The notes beneath the pieces are model-generated. The model saw only the letters and a list, made by a program, of their open reading frames with translations, did not search any database and was not told the DNA's origin. From the NCBI RefSeq assembly GCF_000826545.1, contig NZ_CDME01000016.1:372001-436000 (forward strand): 64,000 nt of DNA, written 5' to 3'. The number at the start of each line of letters is the position of its first letter. Position 1 is the first letter of the stretch. Shown in pieces: positions 44,277-52,449 of this stretch. The DNA is from Kibdelosporangium sp. MJ126-NF4 (GTDB lineage Bacteria; Actinomycetota; Actinomycetes; Mycobacteriales; Pseudonocardiaceae). The position numbers and the translations under genes were made by a program.

Positions 44277-47200
44277 GTGACACAAGCGAGACGAACGGCC
44301 CTGTTGATCAGCGTTGGTACTTTCTCCGCAGGTCAGCCTCTATTCGACGACGACGGCGAGCCGCGCGCGGTCGAATTTCGCGATCTACCGTACGAGTCCG
44401 AGTCCGATCATCTCGGTGACGTGCTGCAACGTTGTTTTCATTTCGAGGTGAGCAGGCACAGAGATCCGTCATCAGCCGAACTCGGTGCCCTTGTCGTCGA
44501 CACCGTCCGAGCGCATCGGCACGACGAAGTGATACTCGTTCACATTCTTGCGCACGGTGTGCCAAACCCGGATTACTACGGGATCCACGCGATCGGAAGT
44601 GACGGCAGAAGAGTCGCGGAGGCCGATGTCGCGACCTGGCTGATGACCTGCGCCGAACGTGCCAGAAACGGGCCACATGTATTGTTTCTGCTGGACCTGT
44701 GCGGTGCGGGCGAGGCCGTCCGGTTCGACGACGCGATCCGCCGGACAAACGCGCGGCGAACCTGGATCGTTGCCGCGGCACAGGCCGGGACCAGCGCGTT
44801 CGACGCACGGTTCACCAGGTCGGTCAGCCGGGTGCTGGAACGGGCAGGCGGCGAACGGCAGCCGGGACTGGACCTCAGTAGTGGACACCCGTTTCTGCCA
44901 CTGGACACTTTCGCCCGGCAAGTGGGCGGCACCGTCACGGACCTCGCCGTCGTCGAGGGCAGGGCCGCGCCGCAGACGGTCACCGGCACATCGGTCGACA
45001 TCGCCGCGCAGGACGTCCTGCTGGCGCCGTTCTTCCCCAACCCGCGCCACCGCGCCGAGGCGCCGACGCCACGAGTTGTCGGCCACGACCGGCAGGCCAG
45101 CCATTTCCTGAGCGCGGCAAGCGGCCACCCGATGGCCGAGGCGGGCAAGGGCCTTTTCACCGGCCGCGCACGCGAACTGAGCACCCTGCTCGGCTGGCTG
45201 GCCGACGGCCCGCAGACGCTGGTGGTCACCGGCCGCGCGGGCGTCGGCAAGTCGGCGCTGGTGGGCATGCTCGTCTGCACGGCACATCCCCATCTGTCCA
45301 CAGTGGCCCCCGAGATGGCCAGGCCACCAGCGGCTCCCTTGCCACACGGGCGAATGGCCGCGGTGACAGTCAGGGAACTGGACGTGACGGCCGTGGTCGT
45401 CGCACTGGGTACACAGCTGAAAGGCGCCCGTGACGCCCGCACACCGGCCGCTCTCGTCGACGCGATCCGGCGACACGGCGAGCGGCCCGTGCTGGTGGTC
45501 GACGCGCTGGAGGAAGCGCTCGATCCCGCGGCCGTGCTGAGGAATGTGCTGCTGCCGTTGACTTCGGCGACCGAAGGTGGCGCGCCGATCTGCCGGTTGC
45601 TCGTCGCGGCCCGTTCGGCCGACGTGGTGGACGAGCTGTCGGCAACGCGACTGGACCTGGACAAGGCCAACACCACACAGTTGCGCGTCGATATCGAGGA
45701 CTACGCGACAGGGCTGCTGCGCGGGCTGCCCCCGTACGAGACCTACGAGTACGTGAGCGCACGCGCCCACCTCGCCTCGGCGATTGCCGAGGCGCTGACC
45801 TGCGGTGAACAAGGCGCGTGGGGCGAGTACCTGATCACCCGCATGTACGTGCAGCACATCGCGAACCAGGAGCCGGTCAAGGACGAGACCGTCGCACGCG
45901 GGCTGGGCGCCGCGGTGCCGTTGAACCCGGCGGGCCTGCTGGACGTGGATCTCGACGAACGCCCGTCGTGGGTCCGTCCGGTGCTGTCGGCGGTGGCGTG
46001 GGCGCACGGCGACGGCATGCCGTCGGAGGTGATGCCCGCCGTCGCGGCCGCGTGCGCGGGCGATCCACATCGCCGTCCGTCGGACGAGCAGGTGGCGGAT
46101 GTGTTGTCGGCCAGTGGTAGTTACCTGCGGCAGCTGCCGGGCAGCGATGGTTTCGTGCGGTACCAGGTGTTCCACGAGGGCCTGGCCGACCGGCTGCGCG
46201 ACGGGACGGACGCACTGGCCGTGTTCGACGCGCTGATGAGCACGGTCCCCCGCAGGTGGGATCTCGCCTCGCCCTACGTCCGGCGGCATGCTCTTGATCA
46301 CGCGAAGGACGCAGGCAGAGTGGCGGAGTTGCTGGCGGACGCGGACTTCCTGCTGAGTGGCCCGGCAGGGGAACGTCTGGCGTCGCTTGAGCAGCTCGGT
46401 GACCAGGCCGCGGCACAGACCGCGGTGGTCAGGGCGGCGCAGGCCATGCCGGTCGACATCGATCCCGGCCAGCGACGGGTGCGGTTGGCGGTCGAGGCGC
46501 TGCGCAACGGTGCGAAGGACCTCGCCGGGGCGTTGTCGGACAGCCTGCGACCGGTCTGGCACGTGGATCTGCCCGCGACACGCAACGCACCAAAGCCCAG
46601 CCAGGACGCGCCGATGGTCGTCGTCACCGAGGGCGGCCCGACGGTCGAGATCTACCGGTTGGGCGAGACACCCACCCTGGCCTACTCGTACCATCACGTG
46701 AGTTCCATTCGGTGCGTCGCCATGGTCCGACACAGTGGCGAGACAGAGATCCTGTGCGGCGGGAACGATCACAGCATCGCCGTGTGGCCGTTGCGGCGGT
46801 TGTCGGTTCCGCGTCTGATCCTGAAGGGACACCGCGGGCCGGTCCGGTGCATGACGTCCACCATGATCGACGGCAAACCCATCGCGGTGACCGGAGCCGA
46901 GGACCGGACGGTACGGCTCTGGGATCTCCAGACCGGCGAGCTGATCGACACGATTACCACCTTCAGGGAGGCGATCCTCGACATCACCGTGCTGTGGCCG
47001 CGCAAGCGCCCGCCAGTCGTGGTGGTCATGTCGGAGAACACCATCCACGTCAGGGATCTGCTTACGCCGCGCAAGATCCGTGACGACGTGCGAACAAGCC
47101 CGAACAGCGTGGTCCTGTTCCCCCGGGAGGACGGCAGCGCGGTCGCGGTCGACACGCGCCGGGACGGGCTGACCGCGTTGAAGGTCATCGACCTGATCAG

Positions 47201-48137
47201 CGACCGGCCGGAGTGGACCTACTCCGGGTTGCTCAGGACCAGCACAGCACTGAGTGACCGGGTTTTCGGCACCCAGCCGGACTTCTCCCTCCACAAGGAG
47301 ACGCTGAGCATCGAGGAGATCATGGGCAACGGCCGGTTCACGGACACGGTGATCGCGTCGTGCGCGGGATACCTTGCCAGACAACCGGCCGTGGTGGTGG
47401 CCACCGGCGACGGCATGATCTGGCTCAACGCCAAGGGAGGCGGCGTGCCGTTGACGTCGTGCTCGCTGCCGGTCAAGGCACGCGGCCTGGCGGTCATCGA
47501 CAACACGTACCCGAAACACCGGAGACTGCCGCCCACGACGATCGCGCCGAGCGCCTCGATCGCTGCGGGCCCCGGCTACGACGGGGCAGTGCTCGCCGTC
47601 AGTGATTCCCATGGCATGTTGCGGATTCGCCACCCACTTGCCGAAACGTGCTACCACATACAGGGCCACCAGATCCGCGATGTCCACGTGCACTCACGCG
47701 ACGGTGGAGCCGTCGTGTGTGCCTACAGCACGAGGGGAATCATTGCCGTGGTCCATCCGCTCACCGGCAGACTGGTCAACCTTCCCACACCGGCGAGGCC
47801 ATCCCGTCAGGACAACCAGGACTGGGTGCTGACCGAGGACAGGGCGATCGCGGTGCGGATCAACCACGACGGGTCGGTCGGCACCAGTGACTACCACTGG
47901 AATATCCACACTGGATTGTTCCTGTGCGTTGCCGCGTGGCGGCTCGGCGACCGCGCTCTCGCCGCGGCCTGCGCGTCCGACTCGACACTGCGGATATTGG
48001 ACCTCGAAACCGGCGCGCTCCTGCGCCAGTTCTGGCTTCCCGCGCCCGCGAACGCCGTCCGCGCCAGCGGCAACACCATCCTCGTCGACATGCACACCGA
48101 GGCGATTGCCTTCGAACTCACGGAGGAAGAACTGTGA
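44277..48137 (+). CDS. caspase-like protease fused to a P-loop NTPase and WD40 repeats
   Basis: 1286 residues, a bacterial STAND-type architecture. The N-terminal caspase (C14) domain (about 7-190) retains the catalytic pair: His 93 in VHILAHG and Cys 142 in LLDLCGAGE. The NTPase region starts near 293 (GLFTGRARELSTLLGWL) with Walker A GRAGVGKS (319-326) and Walker B VLVVDALEEA near 425. The C-terminal third forms WD40 blades, e.g. LKGHRGPVRCMTS with AVTGAEDRTVRLWDLQTGE, ending in a probable sensor propeller. Such proteins are thought to oligomerise on ligand sensing and release protease activity. GTG 44277 has GGGGAG seven bases upstream. ATG 44262 is an alternative. Confidence 0.87.
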   Translation: MTQARRTALLISVGTFSAGQPLFDDDGEPRAVEFRDLPYESESDHLGDVLQRCFHFEVSRHRDPSSAELGALVVDTVRAHRHDEVILVHILAHGVPNPDYYGIHAIGSDGRRVAEADVATWLMTCAERARNGPHVLFLLDLCGAGEAVRFDDAIRRTNARRTWIVAAAQAGTSAFDARFTRSVSRVLERAGGERQPGLDLSSGHPFLPLDTFARQVGGTVTDLAVVEGRAAPQTVTGTSVDIAAQDVLLAPFFPNPRHRAEAPTPRVVGHDRQASHFLSAASGHPMAEAGKGLFTGRARELSTLLGWLADGPQTLVVTGRAGVGKSALVGMLVCTAHPHLSTVAPEMARPPAAPLPHGRMAAVTVRELDVTAVVVALGTQLKGARDARTPAALVDAIRRHGERPVLVVDALEEALDPAAVLRNVLLPLTSATEGGAPICRLLVAARSADVVDELSATRLDLDKANTTQLRVDIEDYATGLLRGLPPYETYEYVSARAHLASAIAEALTCGEQGAWGEYLITRMYVQHIANQEPVKDETVARGLGAAVPLNPAGLLDVDLDERPSWVRPVLSAVAWAHGDGMPSEVMPAVAAACAGDPHRRPSDEQVADVLSASGSYLRQLPGSDGFVRYQVFHEGLADRLRDGTDALAVFDALMSTVPRRWDLASPYVRRHALDHAKDAGRVAELLADADFLLSGPAGERLASLEQLGDQAAAQTAVVRAAQAMPVDIDPGQRRVRLAVEALRNGAKDLAGALSDSLRPVWHVDLPATRNAPKPSQDAPMVVVTEGGPTVEIYRLGETPTLAYSYHHVSSIRCVAMVRHSGETEILCGGNDHSIAVWPLRRLSVPRLILKGHRGPVRCMTSTMIDGKPIAVTGAEDRTVRLWDLQTGELIDTITTFREAILDITVLWPRKRPPVVVVMSENTIHVRDLLTPRKIRDDVRTSPNSVVLFPREDGSAVAVDTRRDGLTALKVIDLISDRPEWTYSGLLRTSTALSDRVFGTQPDFSLHKETLSIEEIMGNGRFTDTVIASCAGYLARQPAVVVATGDGMIWLNAKGGGVPLTSCSLPVKARGLAVIDNTYPKHRRLPPTTIAPSASIAAGPGYDGAVLAVSDSHGMLRIRHPLAETCYHIQGHQIRDVHVHSRDGGAVVCAYSTRGIIAVVHPLTGRLVNLPTPARPSRQDNQDWVLTEDRAIAVRINHDGSVGTSDYHWNIHTGLFLCVAAWRLGDRALAAACASDSTLRILDLETGALLRQFWLPAPANAVRASGNTILVDMHTEAIAFELTEEEL

Positions 48138-48940
48138 CTCCAGTCGTTGGCGTGCATGGCGTCGGCTACCACGTCCCCGGACACGAGCCCAACGAGGTGG
48201 CCAAAGCGCTTGCTGCCTCCTGGTCCGCCGCGCTGGCACAGGGAACCGGCGAGAGCCTAGACATCACGATGGCGTACTACGCGCACCACCTGCAGCCGGA
48301 CAGCATCCGTCAGTCCGGGGAGGACGACGACCTCGACGACGAGGCACTGGAGATGCTGCTCGCGTGGGACGCGGAACTGCGCGGGCTCGACCAGATCCCC
48401 CAGGGCTGGCTGACCATGCCGCCACGGCAACTGATCAGCGGCATGGCCTCGTTCGGCGGGTTCGCCGCGGTCCCGTTCCAGGCGTTCGCCATGCTCGTGA
48501 TGCGCGACGCCACCACATACCTCGGCAAACGGCATGCCGCGAAACGGCAACGCGCACGTGACACCGTGGCGAAGTCCATCCGGGACAGTGGCGCGCGGGT
48601 CGTGCTCGCGCACTCGCTCGGCTCGGTCGTCGCCTATGAGGCGTTGTGGGCCTACCCGGAGTTGGAGGTCGACCTGCTGGTCACGTTCGGCTCCCCGCTC
48701 GGCATCCGGGGTTTCGTGTTCGACCGGCTGGAGCCAAGGCCGGACCGGCCCGGCAAACGCCCGCCCGGCGTGCGGCGCTGGGTGAACATCGCCGACCCCG
48801 GTGACGTCTGCGCGGTCCCCCGATGGCTGAGCAGATCCTTCGACATCGACGAGGACTTCGAAGCGCCGATCGGCACGTTCAGCTACCACAAAGCCGTCGG
48901 CTACCTCGCCTGCCCAGTCATGGCAAGCACTGTGCGGTGA
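48134..48940 (+). CDS. alpha/beta-hydrolase (lipase-like) coupled to the caspase-NTPase gene
   Basis: 268 residues, no signal peptide. The oxyanion strand GVHGVGYH and nucleophile elbow AHSLGSVVAYE (Ser 161) resemble PGAP1/lipase-type hydrolases. Likely acid in NIADPGDVC and histidine in FSYHKAVGY near the end. A helix MASFGGFAAVPFQAFAMLV (about 104-122) could touch membranes. GTG 48134 overlaps the upstream stop as GTGA with GGAGGA in front, so translation is coupled and a shared function is very likely. In a conflict-system reading it would be a lipid-attacking effector, but that is inference. Confidence 0.82.
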   Translation: MTPVVGVHGVGYHVPGHEPNEVAKALAASWSAALAQGTGESLDITMAYYAHHLQPDSIRQSGEDDDLDDEALEMLLAWDAELRGLDQIPQGWLTMPPRQLISGMASFGGFAAVPFQAFAMLVMRDATTYLGKRHAAKRQRARDTVAKSIRDSGARVVLAHSLGSVVAYEALWAYPELEVDLLVTFGSPLGIRGFVFDRLEPRPDRPGKRPPGVRRWVNIADPGDVCAVPRWLSRSFDIDEDFEAPIGTFSYHKAVGYLACPVMASTVR

Positions 48941-49067
48941 CCGTCACCTTCCGACCCACGCGGGTTATTCCGAGCCTTGACAACACCGCCGCCGATCAAC
49001 ACGGTGTGACCGAACAAGTCGTTTCCGTCATGACAGGTGGCGGGCCGGTCTACCAAAGGGCAATGGT

Positions 49068-50642
49068 GTGACACTTCGCCGTAGGTTCGTTTCGCTGCTG
49101 GCCGTGTTCCTCTCGGTCGCCCTCATTCCCATGGCCACACCGGCCGCGGCACAGGACCAGATCCGGGTCACCCTGACGCGCATCCCGGTGGCGCCTGGAG
49201 TCGAACTGTCGGCCGGACTGTACGAGGCGGCCGGGCCGGGAACGCACCCACTGATCGTCTTCCCGCCCGCGTACGGCACGTTCGACCTGCTGTACGTGGC
49301 GCCCGCGCGGAAGCTCGCGGAGTACGGCTACGACGTGGTCGCGTACACGCCACGCGGCCAGTACGGCTCCAGCGGTGAGAACAACATGATGTCGCCGACC
49401 GACGTCGACGACGTGAGCAGGGTGATCGACTGGGCCGGGGCGAACCTCGGCTCGGACACCACCCGCGTCGGCGCCACCGGGATCTCCCAGGGCAGCCTGC
49501 TCAGCCTGCTCGCCGCCTCGCAGGACAAGCGCATCCGCGCGGTGTCCGCGATGAGCACCAGTGCCGACATGGTCGAGTCGTTGCTGATCGAGAACACCTG
49601 GCTGGCGCAGTTCTCCGAGATCGTCGCCACGTTGTCGCCGCTGTTCAGCCGCCCCGGTCCGGACGTGAAGTTCGTCGCGAGCCACTTCAGGGCCGACGAC
49701 CGCACCGGCATGGCCGACTGGCGCGCGCCCCGCGCCGTGGCCGACCGGGTGGCCGCGCTGAACGAGAACAAGCCCGCGATCATGATCGCCAACGGCTGGC
49801 AGGACGGGCTTTTCGGGCCGCGCAGCCTGGTGACGTTCTTCGACAAGCTCACCACAGCCAGGAAACTCCTGCTGCTGCCGGGCGACCACACCATCGCCGA
49901 ACTCGGCGGCGTGATCGGCACACCCAACGAGGCCTACGACACCACTTACCGCTGGTTCGACCACTACCTGCGCGGCATCGACAACGGCATCGACGCCGAG
50001 AAACCTGTCCGTCTGCGCCCCACTCTCGGCGGCCCGGCGCACGACTTCGACAGCTGGCAGGCGTCCGCCGCCACCGCCGACCGCCGCTACCTCACCGCAA
50101 GGCAGCCGACGGGTGATCTGGCCGCAGCACCGGAAACGGGCTGGAGCAACGCCATCACCGGTGGCGTGAACACCGCCGCGGACAACGCCCCGATCATCGT
50201 CGGCGGCGCCGGAGCCGCGATCGGCCTGCCCGTCCACAACCTGATCCCGTTGATCAACCGTGCCAACGCCGGTGTGTGGCAGACCCCCGCGGTGGACCGT
50301 CCACGCGTGGTGACGGGTACGCCTCGCCTGCACCTCACCCTCACGCCCGGCGCTCCCCGGGTCACGGTGATCGCCTACCTGTACGACGTGGACGCCTTCG
50401 GTATCGGACGGCTGCTCTCCCACATCCCGCACACCGCGCACGGTCTTGACCCAGCCGCCGGGCACACCATCGACGTGGCGCTGCATCCGTTGCGGCACAC
50501 CATCGAACCGGGTCACCGGCTTGTGCTGGCCATCGACACGGCCGATCAGCGCTACCGCAGCGACACAGCGTCCGGTCAGCGGATCGGCCTGACCTCACCG
50601 GCGTCGAACGCGTCCTACTTGGACATTCCCTGGGGGGCCTGA
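49068..50642 (+). CDS. secreted S15/CocE-type acyl-peptidase or esterase
   Basis: 524-residue exported hydrolase. Signal peptide RRRFVSLLAVFLSVALIPMATPAAA is followed by an alpha/beta-hydrolase domain with GATGISQGS (serine near residue 146), ANGWQDGLFGP (acid) and LLPGDHTIAEL (histidine). The C-terminal jelly-roll domain (about 340-524, IEPGHRLVLAID) is typical of X-Pro dipeptidyl-peptidase/cocaine-esterase relatives. GTG 49068 has AAAGGG seven bases upstream. A perfect TTGACA at 48977 may be its -35 box. Its last 28 bp overlap the convergent CGNR gene. Confidence 0.82.
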   Translation: MTLRRRFVSLLAVFLSVALIPMATPAAAQDQIRVTLTRIPVAPGVELSAGLYEAAGPGTHPLIVFPPAYGTFDLLYVAPARKLAEYGYDVVAYTPRGQYGSSGENNMMSPTDVDDVSRVIDWAGANLGSDTTRVGATGISQGSLLSLLAASQDKRIRAVSAMSTSADMVESLLIENTWLAQFSEIVATLSPLFSRPGPDVKFVASHFRADDRTGMADWRAPRAVADRVAALNENKPAIMIANGWQDGLFGPRSLVTFFDKLTTARKLLLLPGDHTIAELGGVIGTPNEAYDTTYRWFDHYLRGIDNGIDAEKPVRLRPTLGGPAHDFDSWQASAATADRRYLTARQPTGDLAAAPETGWSNAITGGVNTAADNAPIIVGGAGAAIGLPVHNLIPLINRANAGVWQTPAVDRPRVVTGTPRLHLTLTPGAPRVTVIAYLYDVDAFGIGRLLSHIPHTAHGLDPAAGHTIDVALHPLRHTIEPGHRLVLAIDTADQRYRSDTASGQRIGLTSPASNASYLDIPWGA

Positions 50643-51187
50643 ACACGGCTTGGTGACTCGCGGGATCGCCTGCGGGCACGGTGGCGGGCGGTGTTGACGC
50701 GGTTGCCACACAGCTCGGGCATGCAGAAACGCCGACGACCTGCCCGGCTGGTGTCGATGAACAGCCCGGGGCACCCCGCCGCGCAGGTGCGAAACCGCTC
50801 CGGCCCCAGGCGCAACCGTGCACCGAGGACGCCAAGACCCGCGACCACGGCGAGCAGGCGATCCGCTGCGACGTCGTCCGGAACATCGACGGCCCATCCC
50901 TGGTCCGGCACGATCGTGACAGCGCTCGCGCCGCCGGTGAGCGCGCTGGCGCCCGCGAGATCGGCGTGCTCGACCACCGGCCTCAACCGGTCGCGCAGGT
51001 GGTGGACGGCCGCGAGATCGCCCGCCGCCGGACGAGCCGTGACCAGGCCGTGGGCCGACAGGAACGCTCGCAGCGCCGACACGTCGCCGAGGTGGTCGAC
51101 GCCGGTACTCCACACCAGCGGAGCGGTGTTGACCAGCTTCGTCGCCACCTCTGCGTGCTGCACGTAGTCGTCCAGCAGCACCAGCAT
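50615..51187 (-). CDS. CGNR zinc-finger (ABATE-domain) transcriptional regulator
   Basis: 190 residues. An N-terminal ABATE domain (about 5-125) is followed by the CGNR zinc finger (about 130-172): CAAGC, then FCMPELCGNRVNTARHRAR, a CxxxC...CxxxC metal site with the family signature. These are predicted stress-linked DNA-binding regulators. ATG 51187 has GGGAGG six bases upstream. It is divergent from the BKACE gene with about 60 bp between starts, so it probably regulates that gene and itself. Confidence 0.85.
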   Translation of the reverse strand: MLVLLDDYVQHAEVATKLVNTAPLVWSTGVDHLGDVSALRAFLSAHGLVTARPAAGDLAAVHHLRDRLRPVVEHADLAGASALTGGASAVTIVPDQGWAVDVPDDVAADRLLAVVAGLGVLGARLRLGPERFRTCAAGCPGLFIDTSRAGRRRFCMPELCGNRVNTARHRARRRSRESPSRVQAPQGMSK

Positions 51188-51247
51188 CCGCCACCTCCCG
51201 CTGATAACGTACTGGATGTAATCCAATTTTACCCCTTAGGGAGAACC

Positions 51248-51967
51248 ATGCGGACGCTCCAGGTCGCCCTCAACGGGGACAGCGCACATCCCGCCATGCC
51301 CCGCACCCCGGACGAGATCGCCGCGGACGCCGCCGCCTGCGTGGCCGCGGGAGCGACGATGCTGCACGTGCACGCCTTCGACGACGACGGTGCCGAATCG
51401 CTCGCCGAGGGCCCCGTCACCAGGGCCTTACGCGCGGTCCGCGCCCGCTGCCCAGGGATACCGATCTCGATCACGACATTCGCCGAGATCCAGCCCGATC
51501 CGAAACTCCGCTACCAGACGGTCTCGTCATGGACGGACCTTCCGGATCTGATCCCGGCCAACCAGGGCGAAGAAGGGATCGACGAACTCAGCGAACTGCT
51601 CGCCCGCCGAGGCGTGGGGATCGAGGCGTGCCTGCTGTCGGTGGCGGACGCGGAGAAGTTCGCCGCCCGCGGCAATGCCTCGGCCTTCGCCCGGGTCGCG
51701 GTCGAAGCCCTCGTCGAGGACCCGGACGAAGCGCTCGCACAGGCGGCCGCCATGGAATCGATCGTCGTGGCCGCGGGTATCACGCTGGAGCAGGTGCACC
51801 ACGGGATCGGCATGTCCACCTGGGCGGTGTGCCGCCGCGCCGCCGACCGGGGCCACGGCATCCGCGCGGGCATCGAGGACACCAGCCACCTGCCCGACGG
51901 ACGCCCCGCACCGGACAACACCGCACTCGTCACGGCCGCCGCCCGCCTCCTCGACTGCTCACTCTGA
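51248..51967 (+). CDS. BKACE-family (DUF849) beta-keto acid cleavage enzyme
   Basis: 239-residue TIM-barrel enzyme of the 3-keto-5-aminohexanoate cleavage family, which condenses a beta-keto acid with acetyl-CoA to give a CoA ester and acetoacetate. The metal-binding HVHAFD (about 40-45) and late GIRAGIEDT (glutamate ligand) are present. It is shorter than the usual 270-300 residues, lacking some of the loops, so specificity is unclear. ATG 51248 has AGGGAG five bases upstream. A weak 6-bp hairpin at 51970-51986 follows the stop. Confidence 0.8.
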   Translation: MRTLQVALNGDSAHPAMPRTPDEIAADAAACVAAGATMLHVHAFDDDGAESLAEGPVTRALRAVRARCPGIPISITTFAEIQPDPKLRYQTVSSWTDLPDLIPANQGEEGIDELSELLARRGVGIEACLLSVADAEKFAARGNASAFARVAVEALVEDPDEALAQAAAMESIVVAAGITLEQVHHGIGMSTWAVCRRAADRGHGIRAGIEDTSHLPDGRPAPDNTALVTAAARLLDCSL

Positions 51968-51969
51968 CA

Positions 51970-51986
51970 CTGGCCGAGCGGGCCAG
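51970..51986 (+). terminator. weak hairpin after the BKACE gene
   Basis: CTGGCC-GAGCG-GGCCAG, a 6-bp stem 3 bp after the stop. No T-run follows. Confidence 0.3.
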
Positions 51987-52094
51987 GCGGTACCGGGATA
52001 CTCTGCGCCAGGCAGGCACGTACGGGACCGACGGCAGGCGCGAATCACGACACGCCGACCGGCCAGCGAAGCCTTCCCAACACACCGTGAAAAC

Positions 52095-52110
52095 TCGAAT
52101 GTATGTTCGA
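52095..52110. promoter_or_regulatory. LexA (SOS) box
   Basis: TCGAATGTATGTTCGA fits the Gram-positive/actinobacterial LexA operator (TCGAACNNNNGTTCGA) with one change in the left half. It overlaps the presumed -35 region of the gene starting at 52131, where LexA would repress. Confidence 0.65.
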
Positions 52111-52117
52111 GCCACGT

Positions 52118-52123
52118 TACGAT
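52118..52123 (+). promoter_or_regulatory. -10 box of a leaderless, LexA-boxed gene
   Basis: TACGAT ends 7 bp before ATG 52131, the spacing for transcription starting at the start codon. No SD is present. The LexA box occupies the -35 position. Confidence 0.5.
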
Positions 52124-52130
52124 CGTCGTC

Positions 52131-52433
52131 ATGACGACGCCTGTGACCAGCACCGACACTCCTGCCACGCCACACGGTCCGGCCCACTACAGAACCACCG
52201 CGCACGGCATCCAAGTCGTCATCCCCACCCGGTGCCCGCACGGCCCGCACCTGCTGACCACCACCACGTGCCGCATCTACGAGACCGACAACACCCTGCA
52301 CGTCACGTGTCTGGTGTGCGCGGACGCGGGCCAGTCGGACCACACGTGGTCGTTGACCACGCAGGGCCGTACCGCGCTCTCCGCCGAGTTCGACGACCAG
52401 CCGTATCTGGACTTGCTGCGCCCACGGTCGTGA
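52131..52433 (+). CDS. small hypothetical protein, probably SOS-regulated
   Basis: 100 residues, soluble. Thr/His-rich N-terminus, then a compact core with CPHGPH, TTTCRIYE and HVTCLVCADAG, so four cysteines and nearby histidines could bind zinc, followed by an acidic end. I do not recognise the family. The start at ATG 52131 is supported by the -10 box 7 bp upstream (leaderless) and the LexA box at 52095-52110. DNA-damage induction is the main functional hint. Confidence 0.7.
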   Translation: MTTPVTSTDTPATPHGPAHYRTTAHGIQVVIPTRCPHGPHLLTTTTCRIYETDNTLHVTCLVCADAGQSDHTWSLTTQGRTALSAEFDDQPYLDLLRPRS

Positions 52434-52449
52434 CAACCAGCTCGACAGT

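Noticed and set aside
44472..47693. Minus-strand frame of over 1000 codons opposite the caspase-NTPase gene
   Set aside because: High-GC shadow frame: low-complexity His/Arg/Gln composition, no domain, and the plus strand carries intact motifs throughout.
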